This document shows positions 28,201 through 41,426 of a stretch of DNA of 64,000 nt, in pieces. This DNA is from Lethocerus indicus (Eukaryota > Arthropoda > Insecta > Hemiptera > Belostomatidae): the NCBI GenBank assembly GCA_019843655.1, contig JACDQD010000105.1, positions 744,001 through 808,000 of the forward strand. The letters are read 5' to 3'. The notes below the pieces were generated by a model. The model was not told the origin of the DNA. It saw only the letters and a list, made by a program, of their open reading frames with translations, and did not search any database. Position 1 is the stretch's first letter, and each line of letters opens with the position of its first letter. The position numbers and the translations under genes are program-made.

Positions 28201-29149
28201 ACTATACTACATCTACATTAAAAAACTGATATTTAGGTGGTGATTGAATTTTTAAACAAAAGCAAGTTTAATTTAAAAAAAATACCAACCTAAGGAATAT
28301 TGTAAGGAACCAAGAAAGTGAGATCATCTTAATCATGCCAAACTGTTGAAGGGCAGAATGAAGATTGGGAAGGTATTCTGAAACCAAATGATCCAAGACT
28401 TCTTGATCAACCAATGCTCCCACAACTTTAGTATTGTAATAATCAGGGAGGAGGTTTTCACAGAGACAAACCAATAACCAAAAAGCTTCCTCTTCACCGC
28501 AATATATGAGAAGGACAGAACTAACAATGTTCATAGCTTGACAATATCCTAAAACAGTTCAATAGTAAGTGTGTGTGACAATAAAGTGAACAACATTTAG
28601 CAAATATATCTGTATAATCATAAAACATATTCATGCATTTAACCATATGCATATGTGTGTCAAACATTTGTCACTAATGACTATAAATTTAGACTTAAGA
28701 GCCCAAATTTAATTCCACCAGAGGGGTTTACAAAATTTCTTTTTTGTTAAAAAATGCATCCAGTACCTTTTGGAGAGAGTTAGTTTATGGACATTACATA
28801 TCACTGTCTATACTTATTTGGTTTTCAATATAACTAAATAAAATCACAGTAAATATGATTAAAACAGCCCACCTATCTGAGGGTTGCGAGCAGCATATGC
28901 AGTTAGTACCCTTCTCAATGCACTGATTCCTATATCTGTTTGAAAAGCAGGGTGTTCTGGTAATGATCTGTGTAAGTCTCTTTCTATTTCTTCATTGGCT
29001 GTACATACTCGGCCCAGGGCATTCTCAACCAGATCTTTATATACACCTCGCATACATGCCATTTCATTCCATGCTCCTGAAAATATATTAATTTGTTGGT
29101 CATATTATTGAATATGCAATTGTATAATAGTATGTTCCTTCTTACATAA

Positions 29150-29199
<50 letters not shown>

Positions 29200-32100
29200 C
29201 CCAACTTTTGACTGAACAATACAGGTAGGTTAGACAAATAACATGATAATAACTTTCAAATTCCTTTTAGTTGATTTAGATCTCATTTATGAAAAAAAAG
29301 AATACCAGAAAAATTGAGCCAAAGTTCCCTGCGCATTGAGTCTGGAACACCTTGCAACACAAGTTTGGCCATATCTGTTGTTCTGTACATTAACACTCCG
29401 CGGCCATATTCAGCAAAGTGTAATTCCCACTGTTTGGCTTTTACTTCTTCCTGAGCTATAATCTCTTTCCTAACCTCCTTTTTAAACAAGGTTCTCAATG
29501 GTGGCTGCAAATCCCATTTACTCCGATTTTCTTCTAGAAAAGAATAAAATAATTTATAGTAACAGCACACAATCGCTCTTACAATCTCTTTTCATCTGTT
29601 CTCTATAATGGTTTCAGGTTCTCCTCATAGTCAGTAATATTACATCAACAATATAGTGAGGCACACTGAACTCAGTAACATAGAGCCAAATAAGAGGGTG
29701 GAGGTAGAAAATCTTTGCAAAACCCTAACCCCCTCAAAATACCCTCAATAACGTTATAGTAACCTTCTGATTACAATTTTTAGTGAAAATTAATGAATCA
29801 TGTTTACATAATAAACATTAAAATTAACTAATAAAATGCTTGTTTTAATTAGTATTTGTATTTATTTATATTTAGTGCTCTGTGCATTGCTTTGTAATAA
29901 CTACTAACTTTGTCATACCTTTATCTGATTCACATGATTGCTTCCTCTTTAGTTGAAATGAAGATCCAGAATCTTCTGACCTGTTTGGTAAAATAATTAA
30001 ACAAATTAATAAGACAATTAAAAATTTTGGACACAAAAACTTTTAAAAGAACAAGAAAGTATATACTCATAGTGTATACTTACAGATTAATTTTAGCAAG
30101 GAGTTCTGACAATTTCTCAACAAGGAAATCCCTGTCCTGTATTTGTGAAAATAAAAATGTGGGTCGGGAGGCAGCTCTTGTTGTAATCAAAACTGACTGG
30201 TCAACTGATGGGTTAGATTCTTGACTGTCCACTTTCTCAATCTGAGATACATCCCTCAATGGAATCACAACACTCACCAAACCTTTCACCTGTAAAATAT
30301 CAACTGAAATTGTAACAAATACAATTGAACATATCGTATTCATACAGAAATAAGTTATAATGACCTATAGCTGTTTCAAAGTTTACTGATTCTTATTATT
30401 AAAAACATTGTGATGATCATATACTGGCAATTCACATGAATTTTCAACCCTTGCTTGATGTCTTAAGAGTCAAAAAACATTTCACAAGATGTAAATATCC
30501 AAATAAGAAAAATCTGAGGATCCTCACATCTATAAAGTGTATAATTATCCTTGCTAAAGGCAATAAATTAATTACAGCAAAATGGTATACTTGGCTCACA
30601 TTTTACTAAATTATTTGAGCACTTAGTTTCAAAAGTGAATAGTGACATTTATTTTTTTAGAATTGTTTCTAATTGAAACTACGATAATAATCATTGCCAA
30701 ACACATTTGCTAGACAGTTGATTGAATCATGGCACTTAGTTCCGAATTATTATGTGATTTGGACTTTTAAAAACTTTAAATAGTTATATCCATTGAAAAC
30801 CTGAACTATTTATTTTTTTCTACACATGCATAAATATATATACAACTTCTATTAACAAGTGAAATATTACTAAAACAAATGATACGCACTCGACTGTCAA
30901 AACAAATATAATTCTGTGATACATAAATCCGTCCCCAGGCACGATGTTTATTGTAAGGAGTCCATAATGTTGCTTCTGTACAACCATCCAATTTTTCAGA
31001 GGCTGGTAAACGGAACATCAATCTGTAAGCTTCAGAAAGAGCCCTTGCATCCAAATCTCGTTTCAGAAAAGATTGTTTTTTGGCAACATTCTTACTGTAA
31101 CACATAAGAAAAAGCATGATACACTTTTTGTTGCTTGCCATACAAGTATCACTGCTTTTTGTTTAACTTTTTTATTTTTGCACAATCAACTTTACAGTTA
31201 TAAGTACAATTGATACACATATTTTTCACGTGTTTGTCTCAATAAAGAAACCACCCAATGATGGCACTTTTTGTCACTGCTTAAATGAGTGACTATTATA
31301 AAAAATAGATAAGGAATTTTGAACAGGCTTCTTAATTCAGTAGAAATCTCTCTGACTTATAGCAAATTCTTTTTTTAATGTTTCTGTTATGGTAAATATA
31401 ATAAACACTTTGAAATGCATTTTCATAATTATAGTCACATTTATACACTTCCAGGTATAACTCCATATTTATCATTGAAATAAAAAGTTCTTTTAAGATG
31501 TTTTACCTTAATTTGGTTAGTAGATCTTTGTCAACACTAAAACCCGACTTGTCATCAATCAACCTACAAAATAAATTAGTAACAATTTACTATGTCAATG
31601 TATACAATATGGTTTTATAAAGAAAATAGTTATTTTTAATTCATTATATTTGTGAAGATGTAAATTCCACACTGTCATAACTATTCATGGTTATACATAG
31701 CTTAGCCCTAGGTGTATTTTACAGTAAGTTAAATGAAGACATTTTCTGTCTCCACTCCCCTATTTTGCCTCAAGATAGGCCAATTTCAGCTTCTAACCAT
31801 CGACAGCAGCATTATGCTAGTAATATAGTGACAGCTACTAACAAAGCATTACTTACTGTTTCATTGCTAAATTAATAAGCTGTTCCATCAGTTTGAAGGT
31901 TTCTGACTTGTGCAAAAACATAGAGAAATAATACTGAAAAAAAAGAATAACAAGAAAAATTAGATGGAACATATTTTGTAACTGCACGATCCCAGAGATT
32001 AGTTATTTGAATAAGATATTAAATTTAATAATAATACAGTGACCACATACTTACATCTTTCTCCCTTGTGCATATACGAATTGATTCAGGAAACAGTATA

Positions 32101-35100
32101 TTATTGGTTTTATCAAGTTCAGTGACATCTGTCCATCGTATGGCAAATTTTTTCTCTTTACCCAAAATGTAGGCATAGAAACACAAATGAGAAACTGAAA
32201 GGTATAGCCAACCTTGAAATGGAAATTTGCCCCTCCAATAACTGAAAATAAAGAAATTATTTGATAAATACTAATAATAGAAATAATACTTACACCATCA
32301 ATTAATAAAACCTAGTACTATATTATAATAGATGATCCAACACCATAAATAAAAAACAATGTACATATAGACTTAAATATAACTATCTCTTATGCCCATT
32401 GACTATCTTACTTCTCAATGAAAACCATTTTCAAAATATTAAAATGAAATTTGTTACTAAAAGAACTATGAAAAAAATGAATTTATGCATCATTCTTGTT
32501 TGATGTATAAATATGTTTTGACCTTTTTAAAATATAGTTAATGAAAAACTAATTAAGTATGAGTGTATCAAAGTCTAATTCTAGAATAATAATGGTTCTT
32601 TAATAATATTTCATATGATAACTATGCCAATAAATAAGCTTTACATTATTTGCCCAATCAAATGCTCTCACCTGCATGAATAATAGCTGACCAATTTGTC
32701 TTCAGGAGGCAAATTAAAAAGCCTACGAAATTTTGCTGATTCTGTCCGATATGCTTTTGTATCTTCATCTAAAATACAAAAAAAATCAAATAAGGAAAAT
32801 ACAAAATTTAAGTAAATTAATTTTCACTATGTTTATACTATAAATTATAAATGTTCACAGATAAAAAAATTCATATTCCTTAACAAGTAAAAATGTGAAA
32901 ATGGTACTTTGTGGAATTGTGTAATCATTTGAATTTGAATATGAACTTTTAACAACAGTAATGTAGATTATAATTAATTTTATTATCCACTGTTTTTTCT
33001 CAATATCTTGTTCTAAAATTATGATAAATGGTACATGAAGTACCAAAGATTAAAAAATATTGCCATTGTTGTCATCCAAATTTCAGAATTTTTATTATCA
33101 ATAGAAAGAGAATTTACGATCATAAAAATGATCAGTGTTAGTAAATAGTTGCACTGTCACATCCAGTATTTATTCCTCTAGAACTGGAATTTTCCAAGAG
33201 GACTTCTGAATTTTAACCTAAATTAGAATCACAATTCCAAATTCATATGTTCAGTCAAATTAGAATTAATGGCTGTTTAATTGCTAGGTTTAAACATGAC
33301 ATATAAAACTAATATCAGTGTTATCAATTTTAAATCAAGGACCAGGATATAAAACTGTAAATATATTACAAACAAATTAAAACTACCTTATTATCTACAA
33401 TTTCAAGAGCAACTATATCATTATTATTTAATATCATGGATTATTTAATGTGATTTCATAGCTGTTAGTACACAAAGCAAAAACTGTTTTAAGTTATTTT
33501 TAATCATTATCATTAATCAGTATACTTTAAAAAATGTAATAATCATGAAAAATATTCATTATTAGAGAAAGCAATATTTTGTTTTGTTATCTACATCAAC
33601 ATATTGTCCCTATGCAATTTTAGTCGTACAACAATATCAGACAGGAGCTTGTATTTGAGGAAATAACTGTTTATTGTGAATGAGTCATACATACTCTGAT
33701 TCATGTATATTTATGTTCTTGTAAACTCTGTTTTGCCATGAAGCTCCCAAACATTAAATTCTTTTATTGGGAGAATATGGTACTAATGTTAGTTTCTAAT
33801 AAGAAGTACTAAGAACATATTTTTCCCCTCTATCTATTTCAGGCAAATTATAGTCTCTCATAAGCACCTATTCACCTAAGACCATGTTCTTTAGAAGACA
33901 AACATTGCACCTGAAAATATTTGTGTGGTATTTCTACATTCAAAAATGGTAAAATTAATTCACTGCAGTAAACAAACTGGTCACATTCCTAAGCCCCAAA
34001 AGTTGGCTAAGTTCCATATTAAACTGGATCATAAATAAAAAATTAGGTCCAACATTCTCTTCATACAACAAAATTCCCTCACACTTAATTTACTATAACA
34101 TGATTGTGGATTATAAATACTAAGAAAAATATTCATCATACTATTGCATGAATAGTTATTATTTAAAAGTAAATAATGTCAATTATTTATCTATCAATTA
34201 GATTAACTACAAGATTAAGAATATAAACACTTTCATTGAACCAATTAAATATATTCTGCGAACTCTATAATTGATTAACCTTCAAAAACACTGTCCTGCA
34301 TCGAGCTGGCTATGATGGATTCAATTTTACAGCAAACAAATTCTGTAACATCTTCTTCCTTCTCAAAAGCAGCCAAACAATCCAAATTTTGTTGAAGCCA
34401 TTCCCAATCCTTTTGAATTTCACTCTGAGTCAGTGAACAAGCTATTACTGCAACAGATTAAATCATTATTATAAAATTATATATTAAGAAATTCACTTAA
34501 TTTTTTCACTCCAATATTTTGATAGAATGTTGGTAAACCATGTCCAATTATATTATATTCTACAAGATAAATTGCATACTACCAGTAATCACTAATATGC
34601 AAACATAACGTGTCAGATTAATATTTTTTCTCTAGTCTTTAACAAGCTATGCATACTACTTTCTTTTGTCTCTTGATAAAATTACATGTTAAGAGATTAT
34701 GTTACAAATATTTCATTACCTTATGAATTAATTCTTGCAATGCCCTATGAACTTGAATTGCAGTAAAAAATATAATCGAAAAAGAATAAGGCAACCCACC
34801 TTACAATTCATCAGAAAGATAATAGTAGTTCTATGATTGTAGTAGACAATAGTAGTTCTATGGAGAAATTATGAGAAAAAACGAACTGTAGCCATTATAC
34901 CACTGTAGTGATAAATAAATTAAGAATAAGAATGAGGCATCACATAGTTTAAATGAGTCAATAAATCACAGTATTCTAATTTATTTGGAAATGTGCAAAG
35001 ATTTATCAAAAATAACATTAAATTGATAATAAATAAATTTTAAGATGAATAAACTTTCTTAAATAGAAACAGAACCTATCACCTATCAGTCTAAATATAA

Positions 35101-35444
35101 AAATATTTATACGTACATTAAATTATAATGAACAGAGGTTGTAAGCAGTTGATAACTTACAGTAATATACTTCCGATGTCGGTGTTTGATGAAGTATTCG
35201 ATAGGGTGGTGGTTTAGTGTCAAAAACACTGTCCAAAGTTCCGACAAATAAGGATGATAAACTGTTGCTTTTTCCATGGCCTTTCCTCCTTTGTAGAACA
35301 AAGTAAATACTGGACTTTTCTGTGATCCTACAAAAGAAAATGGGGTTTAAAAGATATCAACCTCAGAAAGTTTGTGTAGTACATGTAAACGGTTACTTAC
35401 CAAAAAGCATTGGCGATCAACACTTCTTTGGGTTTAACCCACAT
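22440..35444 (-). CDS. TBC1D9: TBC1D9/TBC1D9B-like Rab GTPase-activating protein
   Basis: Stimulates GTP hydrolysis by Rab GTPases on endomembranes. Coding exons, 5' to 3' on the minus strand: 35444-35401, 35327-35161, 34447-34280, 32768-32672, 32241-32055, 31933-31857, 31563-31507, 31094-30890, 30289-30084, 29980-29919, 29533-29306, 29076-28873, 28548-28290, 27735-27663, 27027-26872, 26385-26200, 25499-25444, 24853-24724, 24586-24424, 23948-23823, 23588-23400, 23033-22921, 22634-22440. They total 3348 nt (1115 residues) with consistent phase. The N-terminus [15 protein letters not shown] is diagnostic. Two GRAM domains (about 127-200 and 280-360) precede the TBC domain (about 485-690), which keeps IxxDxxR (I530, D533, R536) and the YCQ motif (Q571). 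A canonical EF-hand loop follows (D857-E868). The C-terminus is shorter than in the roughly 1260-residue vertebrate protein. Small frames inside the exons are shadows. Confidence 0.95.
25202..25250. repeat. (TA)n/(CA)n compound microsatellite
   Basis: A TA run continues into a CA run inside an intron of the TBC1D9-like gene. Confidence 0.95.
29155..29195. repeat. (TA)n microsatellite
   Basis: About 20 TA units in the TBC1D9-like intron between the exons at 29076 and 29306. Confidence 0.95.
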
Positions 35445-38400
35445 TGTATCGGCGGGGAAATATTGTTTTTATTCGGTTACTGCCATTTTAGTAATACTCA
35501 ATTGATTATGCAGTTACCCTTAACAGACACTAATGTATGCGTATACTTAATGTAAGTAATATTTAGCAGGCACAAAATCATGACAGATACACACGATTAG
35601 TGGTTAAAATTCAGCTGATTACATAAACAAACCCCCATTTTGGACCGCACAGCTGTGACAAACAAACACTTCATACAAGGTTATCAACATTGTTATCTTC
35701 ATTAAACTTTGTCTACCAACCTAAGTAAGACTGTAGAGTGTTTATTGCACGATCATCACATATTTTAAAAAAATTATAAAATTAATATATTTAACATACG
35801 TTACGATAATCTAGTACAAAGGAGATTGAACAATGGAGTAAGGCAAACCCTGCGTATTTTTCCAAATACCATAAATGTAATTATTATACTACATTACTGT
35901 AAATATTAATATCATTATTTGTAAATTCAATATACTGTCGGTGGAAAAATTGATATTTGTCATTACATATCACAATCGTTAACATATGTTATTAGTTTTT
36001 CTAACAATTATTAAATTTGTATAATACATTATTATATTCCATATTATACATATATGCAGGTTTTTTATTAACGTATTTTATAAGATATGGCATTTATACA
36101 TAAATCTCGTTAATTACACAACTAATTGTGTACTTACGTTACTTTCAATCTTCAATGTTTTTAACACTATGAAATGTCGATTATTGTAAACATTTAAGAT
36201 GTAGAACGATGTGCAATTCAGAAGTTATTACTAGAAACAATATTTGTATTTGTGTTATGATATTTGCAAAACGCTATCGCCAACAGTTCAGCGAACTACG
36301 ATTAAAATTCCCTATTTATACAAAGTCAATCATATAATTTATACCTTGGAATGTTAAATGATTTAACGATTTAACTGGATTTTATAAAATACATAAGCAG
36401 ATAAATTTAATTATAACATTAGAATTATGTGAAAGCGTACATAAATAAAAATAAATGATGGTATAATAACATTTATGTATGTATTACCACTGAAAACTAA
36501 ATACTACTTTCAAAATTAATATAGATGATTCGGAGTATGGAAAATGAACTCCTAGAAAAATTGATCCTTTTTGTTCGAATACAAACAAGGCAAAAAAATA
36601 AAATATTATTTTGAAGGAAATCTAAGCAACAAACAAAAGAACTTTCCAGTGAAGAGTACAATTGCCATTAAGCGAGGAAAACTATGTTATCCAACACATC
36701 ACAGCATTTAGGTGAATTACTTGGTAATTGGATGAATTTTCAAAATGTATATTAGAAATTACTGTTTCACTCTCCCGGTGATTTGTTACCGCACTTCTGG
36801 TTTTAAGTAATGAAACACAGTTTTAAACTATAGCAATTTTGGAGAGATGGAAAACCTTAATCCACTTCCGGGTATGGTGGATCATGGAGATGGTATAGGG
36901 AAAAACCATTTGTTTAAAGTTTAATGTATAAAAAGATCGAAAATGGTTATGAATTCCATATTTACATCATCCGCTGAAGCGATTACTGGCAAACCAATAG
37001 CGTACTCGTGTATTAAACACGCCTTCAAAACAGGAATTCCTGCTTCCTTGTTCGTGTAAATTACAAAGAGGGAAAACGATTCATGACAATAGCTTATCGC
37101 TTAGCGTTTTCTCCGTTCTGGCCAATGCCCATCGCGTTACTACCGCAGCTTATTATGGTGATGTTACGACTTCAATAACGGTCTCCACTGCTAGTGCACG
37201 GCTGATGGCTAGTGACATAACCGGATGGCGGGCCGTAACAAATGGGGGAGAATGGTGGAAGACCCATTAAAAAGAGTACAGCCTTTCGTGACTAGATATA
37301 AATATGAAAGATTCTTCACCGCGGAGCCTATTCTTAGGCAATTACGTGAGAAAATATTCATTCGAAGTTTCGTTAGATTCGTGATAGGAAAGAAATGAAA
37401 CAAGAAAGTGAACATTCAGAACAAGCGGAAAAATCCGGAATAATCGGGATTATCACTGAATGTAACAATGTTATTATTCCCAGTAGTCTCATGGAATTTA
37501 TATGATTATGCTATCTTATCTAAATGTGAAAAATCCGTATTCACCATTTGTGAATCATCACTTTCTGCGCTTATCTAGTGAAATGACAGTGGCATCACAA
37601 TAACAAACGAACAGAATTGCTATTAACTCTCTGCACAATCACTTTATTTTCACAAAATTCCCTACACTTCTATTTCTCTCGTGCCAACAATAAACGCCGT
37701 GCCGGCGGGAAATTATGCAATGTTTGTAGCATAATATAGCGAAAATGTTAACCCGTTCACAAGACAGCAAAATTTTATATTAGGGTAGACTACCGCTATA
37801 TGTTTCTCGTATAATTTATATGATCTCTTCGAGAGCTTTGAACCGATATACCACGCCCCGAATAAGGCGCGATATTGTCAAACAATTTTTGGAATGTTCG
37901 GTTCAAACGGCTGCGGAATTTTCATGGCGCATTTGAGCAGATCTCGTTGACAGATTTAAAGCGACACAAGATACGCCACAAGTCATGTGGCGCTCGCTGT
38001 TGCCGAGATAAATAAATAAAGTGAACCCAACGCGGTGGCCCACGTACAAATATTGCTTAATTTCCCGCCGGTACGAATTGGCTTTATGGAATGTGAATTG
38101 GGCTCCATGCTCCATGCTTGAATATGTTATGAAAACTTCGGACATTTAAAGTGCTAAATCGCAGTTTACGATTTTAATTGGCGCCGTGAGTGTCGGTCCA
38201 TACCACCCACTATGTTGACGGACTCCCCACAAAATTAAAGTTGAAGACGCTACAATATTCCCCTGTAAGATATCTTGTAAAAATCATGTGTAAAAATCCT
38301 TCTGTCCTCATTGCACAGATTGATTTTGATAAAACTCTGATCGGAGCCTATGGCTAGGTTTCCATGCTCTGTTGAACAGAAGTGTAATCAAATATTTGGG

Positions 38401-39595
38401 GTCATATTTAACAGTAAATGATTGCAGCTATCAAGAACTAGATTTTAAAAATTCAGGTGAGATCCATTCAACATAATGAAAATTCTAAATTACATTCAGC
38501 AAATTATGAAATGGATATAACAGAGGAAATAATTATTCAGGTGGTAAAAATGTAGATATTGCAGTAAACATATATTGGTGGACAGAGTCGTAAAATTAAG
38601 AATCCATTTACTATGCCAAATAGGGTCAGGCATCAGTAGTTGAACCGTTAGTTGGCGGGCCCGCTAGGCTGTTGAGCACGAATTCTTTTGTATGTCCAAC
38701 ACCGGTGAAAGCCTGAACTCATGACAGACTCGCGTGAGGTCGTGGCATAGACAAGCTTATGAAACTCGGCTTCCCAGCTTTGGAGTGGTGTTTAGAGGAA
38801 GCAGTTAAGACCGATTCCGTGAAATACCTCAATTCCCTCTTGAAGTCATGTTTCCAGAACGCTGTACACGGAAACTATTCTTTAAATTTTCTTCTTTTCT
38901 TTTCTTTAAATTTCGGAAATTTGGAGCGCTTTTCTGTCTCCACCAGCATATTTTGATATAACCGCGGTAACAGTGCAGTCACCTGACAGGACGTTTCATG
39001 GAAAAGCGTCATTAATATCGAATGATAACAAAAGTGATTTATTATATGTTTATTCTTAATTAGAACATAAGAAATTTACACCTAGGAAACAGTAAAAGAT
39101 AAAAACCAAGCAATTTACCGTGGTCCTATGTCAGTCTGGGTGTAATTTCAGGCATAGATTGAAATATAATAATTTCCTCAATAATGGAAATAACAAAACT
39201 TGCTAGCGCAAATTGGACACGGCTATTTTTGGTCCAAGCGATCATGCGATCGCTCTGGGTGTGATAATTTTCGAAATCGAGCATACTATTTTAGAAGTAC
39301 GTAAGAGTCAAAAGAATTTCATGAAGGGAGGGGCGGATTCGTACAAATCGCAGTTCTTGGGCAGTTAACCCAAATATGCTTCCTTGTGTGGTCATTAAAC
39401 GGGTCGTAAGCAATCATTAAGGGTATTATAATATGTTTTTTCTTCTAAGAAATAATTCGCAGAATTATAAATGGTAATTTATTTGCGTTATCCCAGGTAA
39501 TATTGATGTAATAGGTAGTACGGGGTATTCCGATAGGATAAGGGGAAAAACCCCTACCAGCAACCAGATTAGTGGGGGGTCCGTACTCCTTCTAG
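35445..39595. other. intergenic DNA between the TBC1D9-like and sulfotransferase genes
   Basis: The first few hundred bases should hold the TBC1D9-like 5'UTR and promoter; two CAGCTG E-boxes lie near 35612 and 35650. No supported coding exon follows. CpG dinucleotides become common again (ten in 37981-38160). Short open frames at 37209-37415, 37903-38145 and 38759-38956 have no recognisable domain. Confidence 0.55.
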
Positions 39596-39669
39596 CGTTG
39601 AGCTTCAGTCGAGCTTCAGTCCAACGCAGAATCTCGTCGTTATCTCGTCGCGCAGCTCTCTAAATTAAG
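39596..39669 (+). other. probable non-coding first exon of the sulfotransferase gene
   Basis: Two arthropod-type initiator motifs (TTCAGTC) lie 11 bp apart at 39604-39610 and 39615-39621. They are followed 20-40 bp on by a duplicated ATCTCGTCG motif, then a good splice donor AAG|GTAGGT at 39669/39670. The first coding exon downstream has a strong acceptor (CCCCAG) two bases before its ATG at 41427, so an upstream non-coding exon is required; this is the best candidate. There is no TATA box. The link between the two exons is inferred. Confidence 0.4.
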
Positions 39670-41425
39670 GTAGGTTAGTTCTTTACTCTCGTAGGCGTTG
39701 CAAGAGTTCGTGTGTTCGAGAGAAATATGGTTAGATGTGTGTGAACATTGATTTAGGTATACGAAATCACGAAAACGAATTCTAAACATAACATTTCCCT
39801 TACGAACGTGTGTGGAATAAAGCGTAATTGCTAATCCTTACTTTGTCTAGGTGTTCAAGGCCAGAATCTCGAACATGCTACTTAAATATTTCCGCATATG
39901 ACAGTAGAGCTAGCTAAATAACATTCCACGCGCCATTTACCTGTTCATTGTCACCAGGTATAGGAAGTATAGTTTGCACCAGGAGGAATAATTATGTTAA
40001 ATATTATTTTCACCTCTTTTATAAAGTTAGACCTGTTGCACTAATTACTTGTGCGATTACAAATAATGATTTTTCTTCTGATATAATCACTGGTACTAAT
40101 AAAATTCTGTAATCATGTTACAAATTGTGATACAAACGAAATACTCTTTTAATAGAGGGTCTTTAAAATGGCCCATTGATAATTTTGTATCTTGAATTAC
40201 ATTTATTAAGTCTATAAGTTACTAAGTTATTATTCTCGAATGATTATTTCTGGATCCCATATGAAAAAGACCATATTTAATAGCAAATTTTAAATGGTTC
40301 CTAAAAGATGCAATCTTATGCCTTTGACTAATTGGATTTGAGACCTTTACCCATGCTGTTTCCGTTATCTGTCGTGACCCCTATTACTATCTCGTCCCTC
40401 TTAAGCGGTGCAATCATTCTGATGACTAGTCATCAAAGTTTTAATGAATCAACGAGGCTACTTATACACCTGTTAAGCGTTTATGGTTGGCTAGGGTAAT
40501 TGACTCCTATCAGAGGGCCTGGCGGTCTACTAAATCCCTAACGTATGTTAATTTATACCTCAAGTTCATGTCACAGGAAGAGATTCGAAGTACCGAACTC
40601 TGGCTTTCAAGACTTCTTTTAATAAATCCTATTGCAATAAGGTGAATGCAATTCGTCCAAGTAGAAACAAATCAATATTACCAATGGCATTTACAGAACA
40701 CATATATAAGTGTTAAAAGTTATTGACTAATACTAAAAAAATATCCATCCCCTTACACCTCGAAAACACTAAATGAATTTCAATACTTAAGTTCTTACGT
40801 AGTCAAAAACCTCTCTGTTATATTCTATTCTTAGAAAGATTAATTTTATTTCTAATCGTTTGAGAAAGAGTTTAAGGACAGAGCAATTAATTTTTTTCCT
40901 CAAGTTTTCCTTCTAAGAAACCGTCGCCTATTTGAAATCATTTTTCGTTTCGAAGTGTTGTTAATTAGTCGACAGTTGTCAATTGCCAATGGACAAGTGG
41001 AAGAGAACTTCAAACGAATGTTCATGATATCTACAAACACTATTCTCAATGCCAATAGTTATGCAGCCATGTGGTTATCAAAGTAAGACTCTATCTAAGG
41101 TGATTGATATTCGAGGAGCTTTGAAACACCTACACTTTACCCAAAACATTTTGAGTAATATATTTATAAGGACGGGAGTGAAAGGATCGATTCTAAGCCG
41201 GTGAGCGATTCTTTAATCGGTTCTTTTTTCTTCTGTGGCTAAACCAGATCCGGGTACAGGGTAACTGTCTTGTAGAGGACTCAATGTTTCTAATATCGGA
41301 GCGCAGACAAAAAAACCCGGAAAAAAGAATCACACGGATTATACTTTCACTTCAATCCAACTTCAAGTTTCGTAATCAAGAAACTAAAAGCAAAGCTAAA
41401 TCTGCGTTTCCTATTTTTTCCCCAG
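39670..41425 (+). other. putative first intron of the sulfotransferase gene
   Basis: No coding exon is seen. CpG content is ordinary. The stretch ends in a pyrimidine tract and CCCCAG directly before the coding exon. Confidence 0.4.
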
Positions 41426-41426
41426 G

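Noticed and set aside
35107..35301. Frame starting [11 protein letters not shown] on the minus strand
   Set aside because: Out-of-phase reading of TBC1D9 exon 2; the correct phase gives a conserved LQRRKGHGK stretch.
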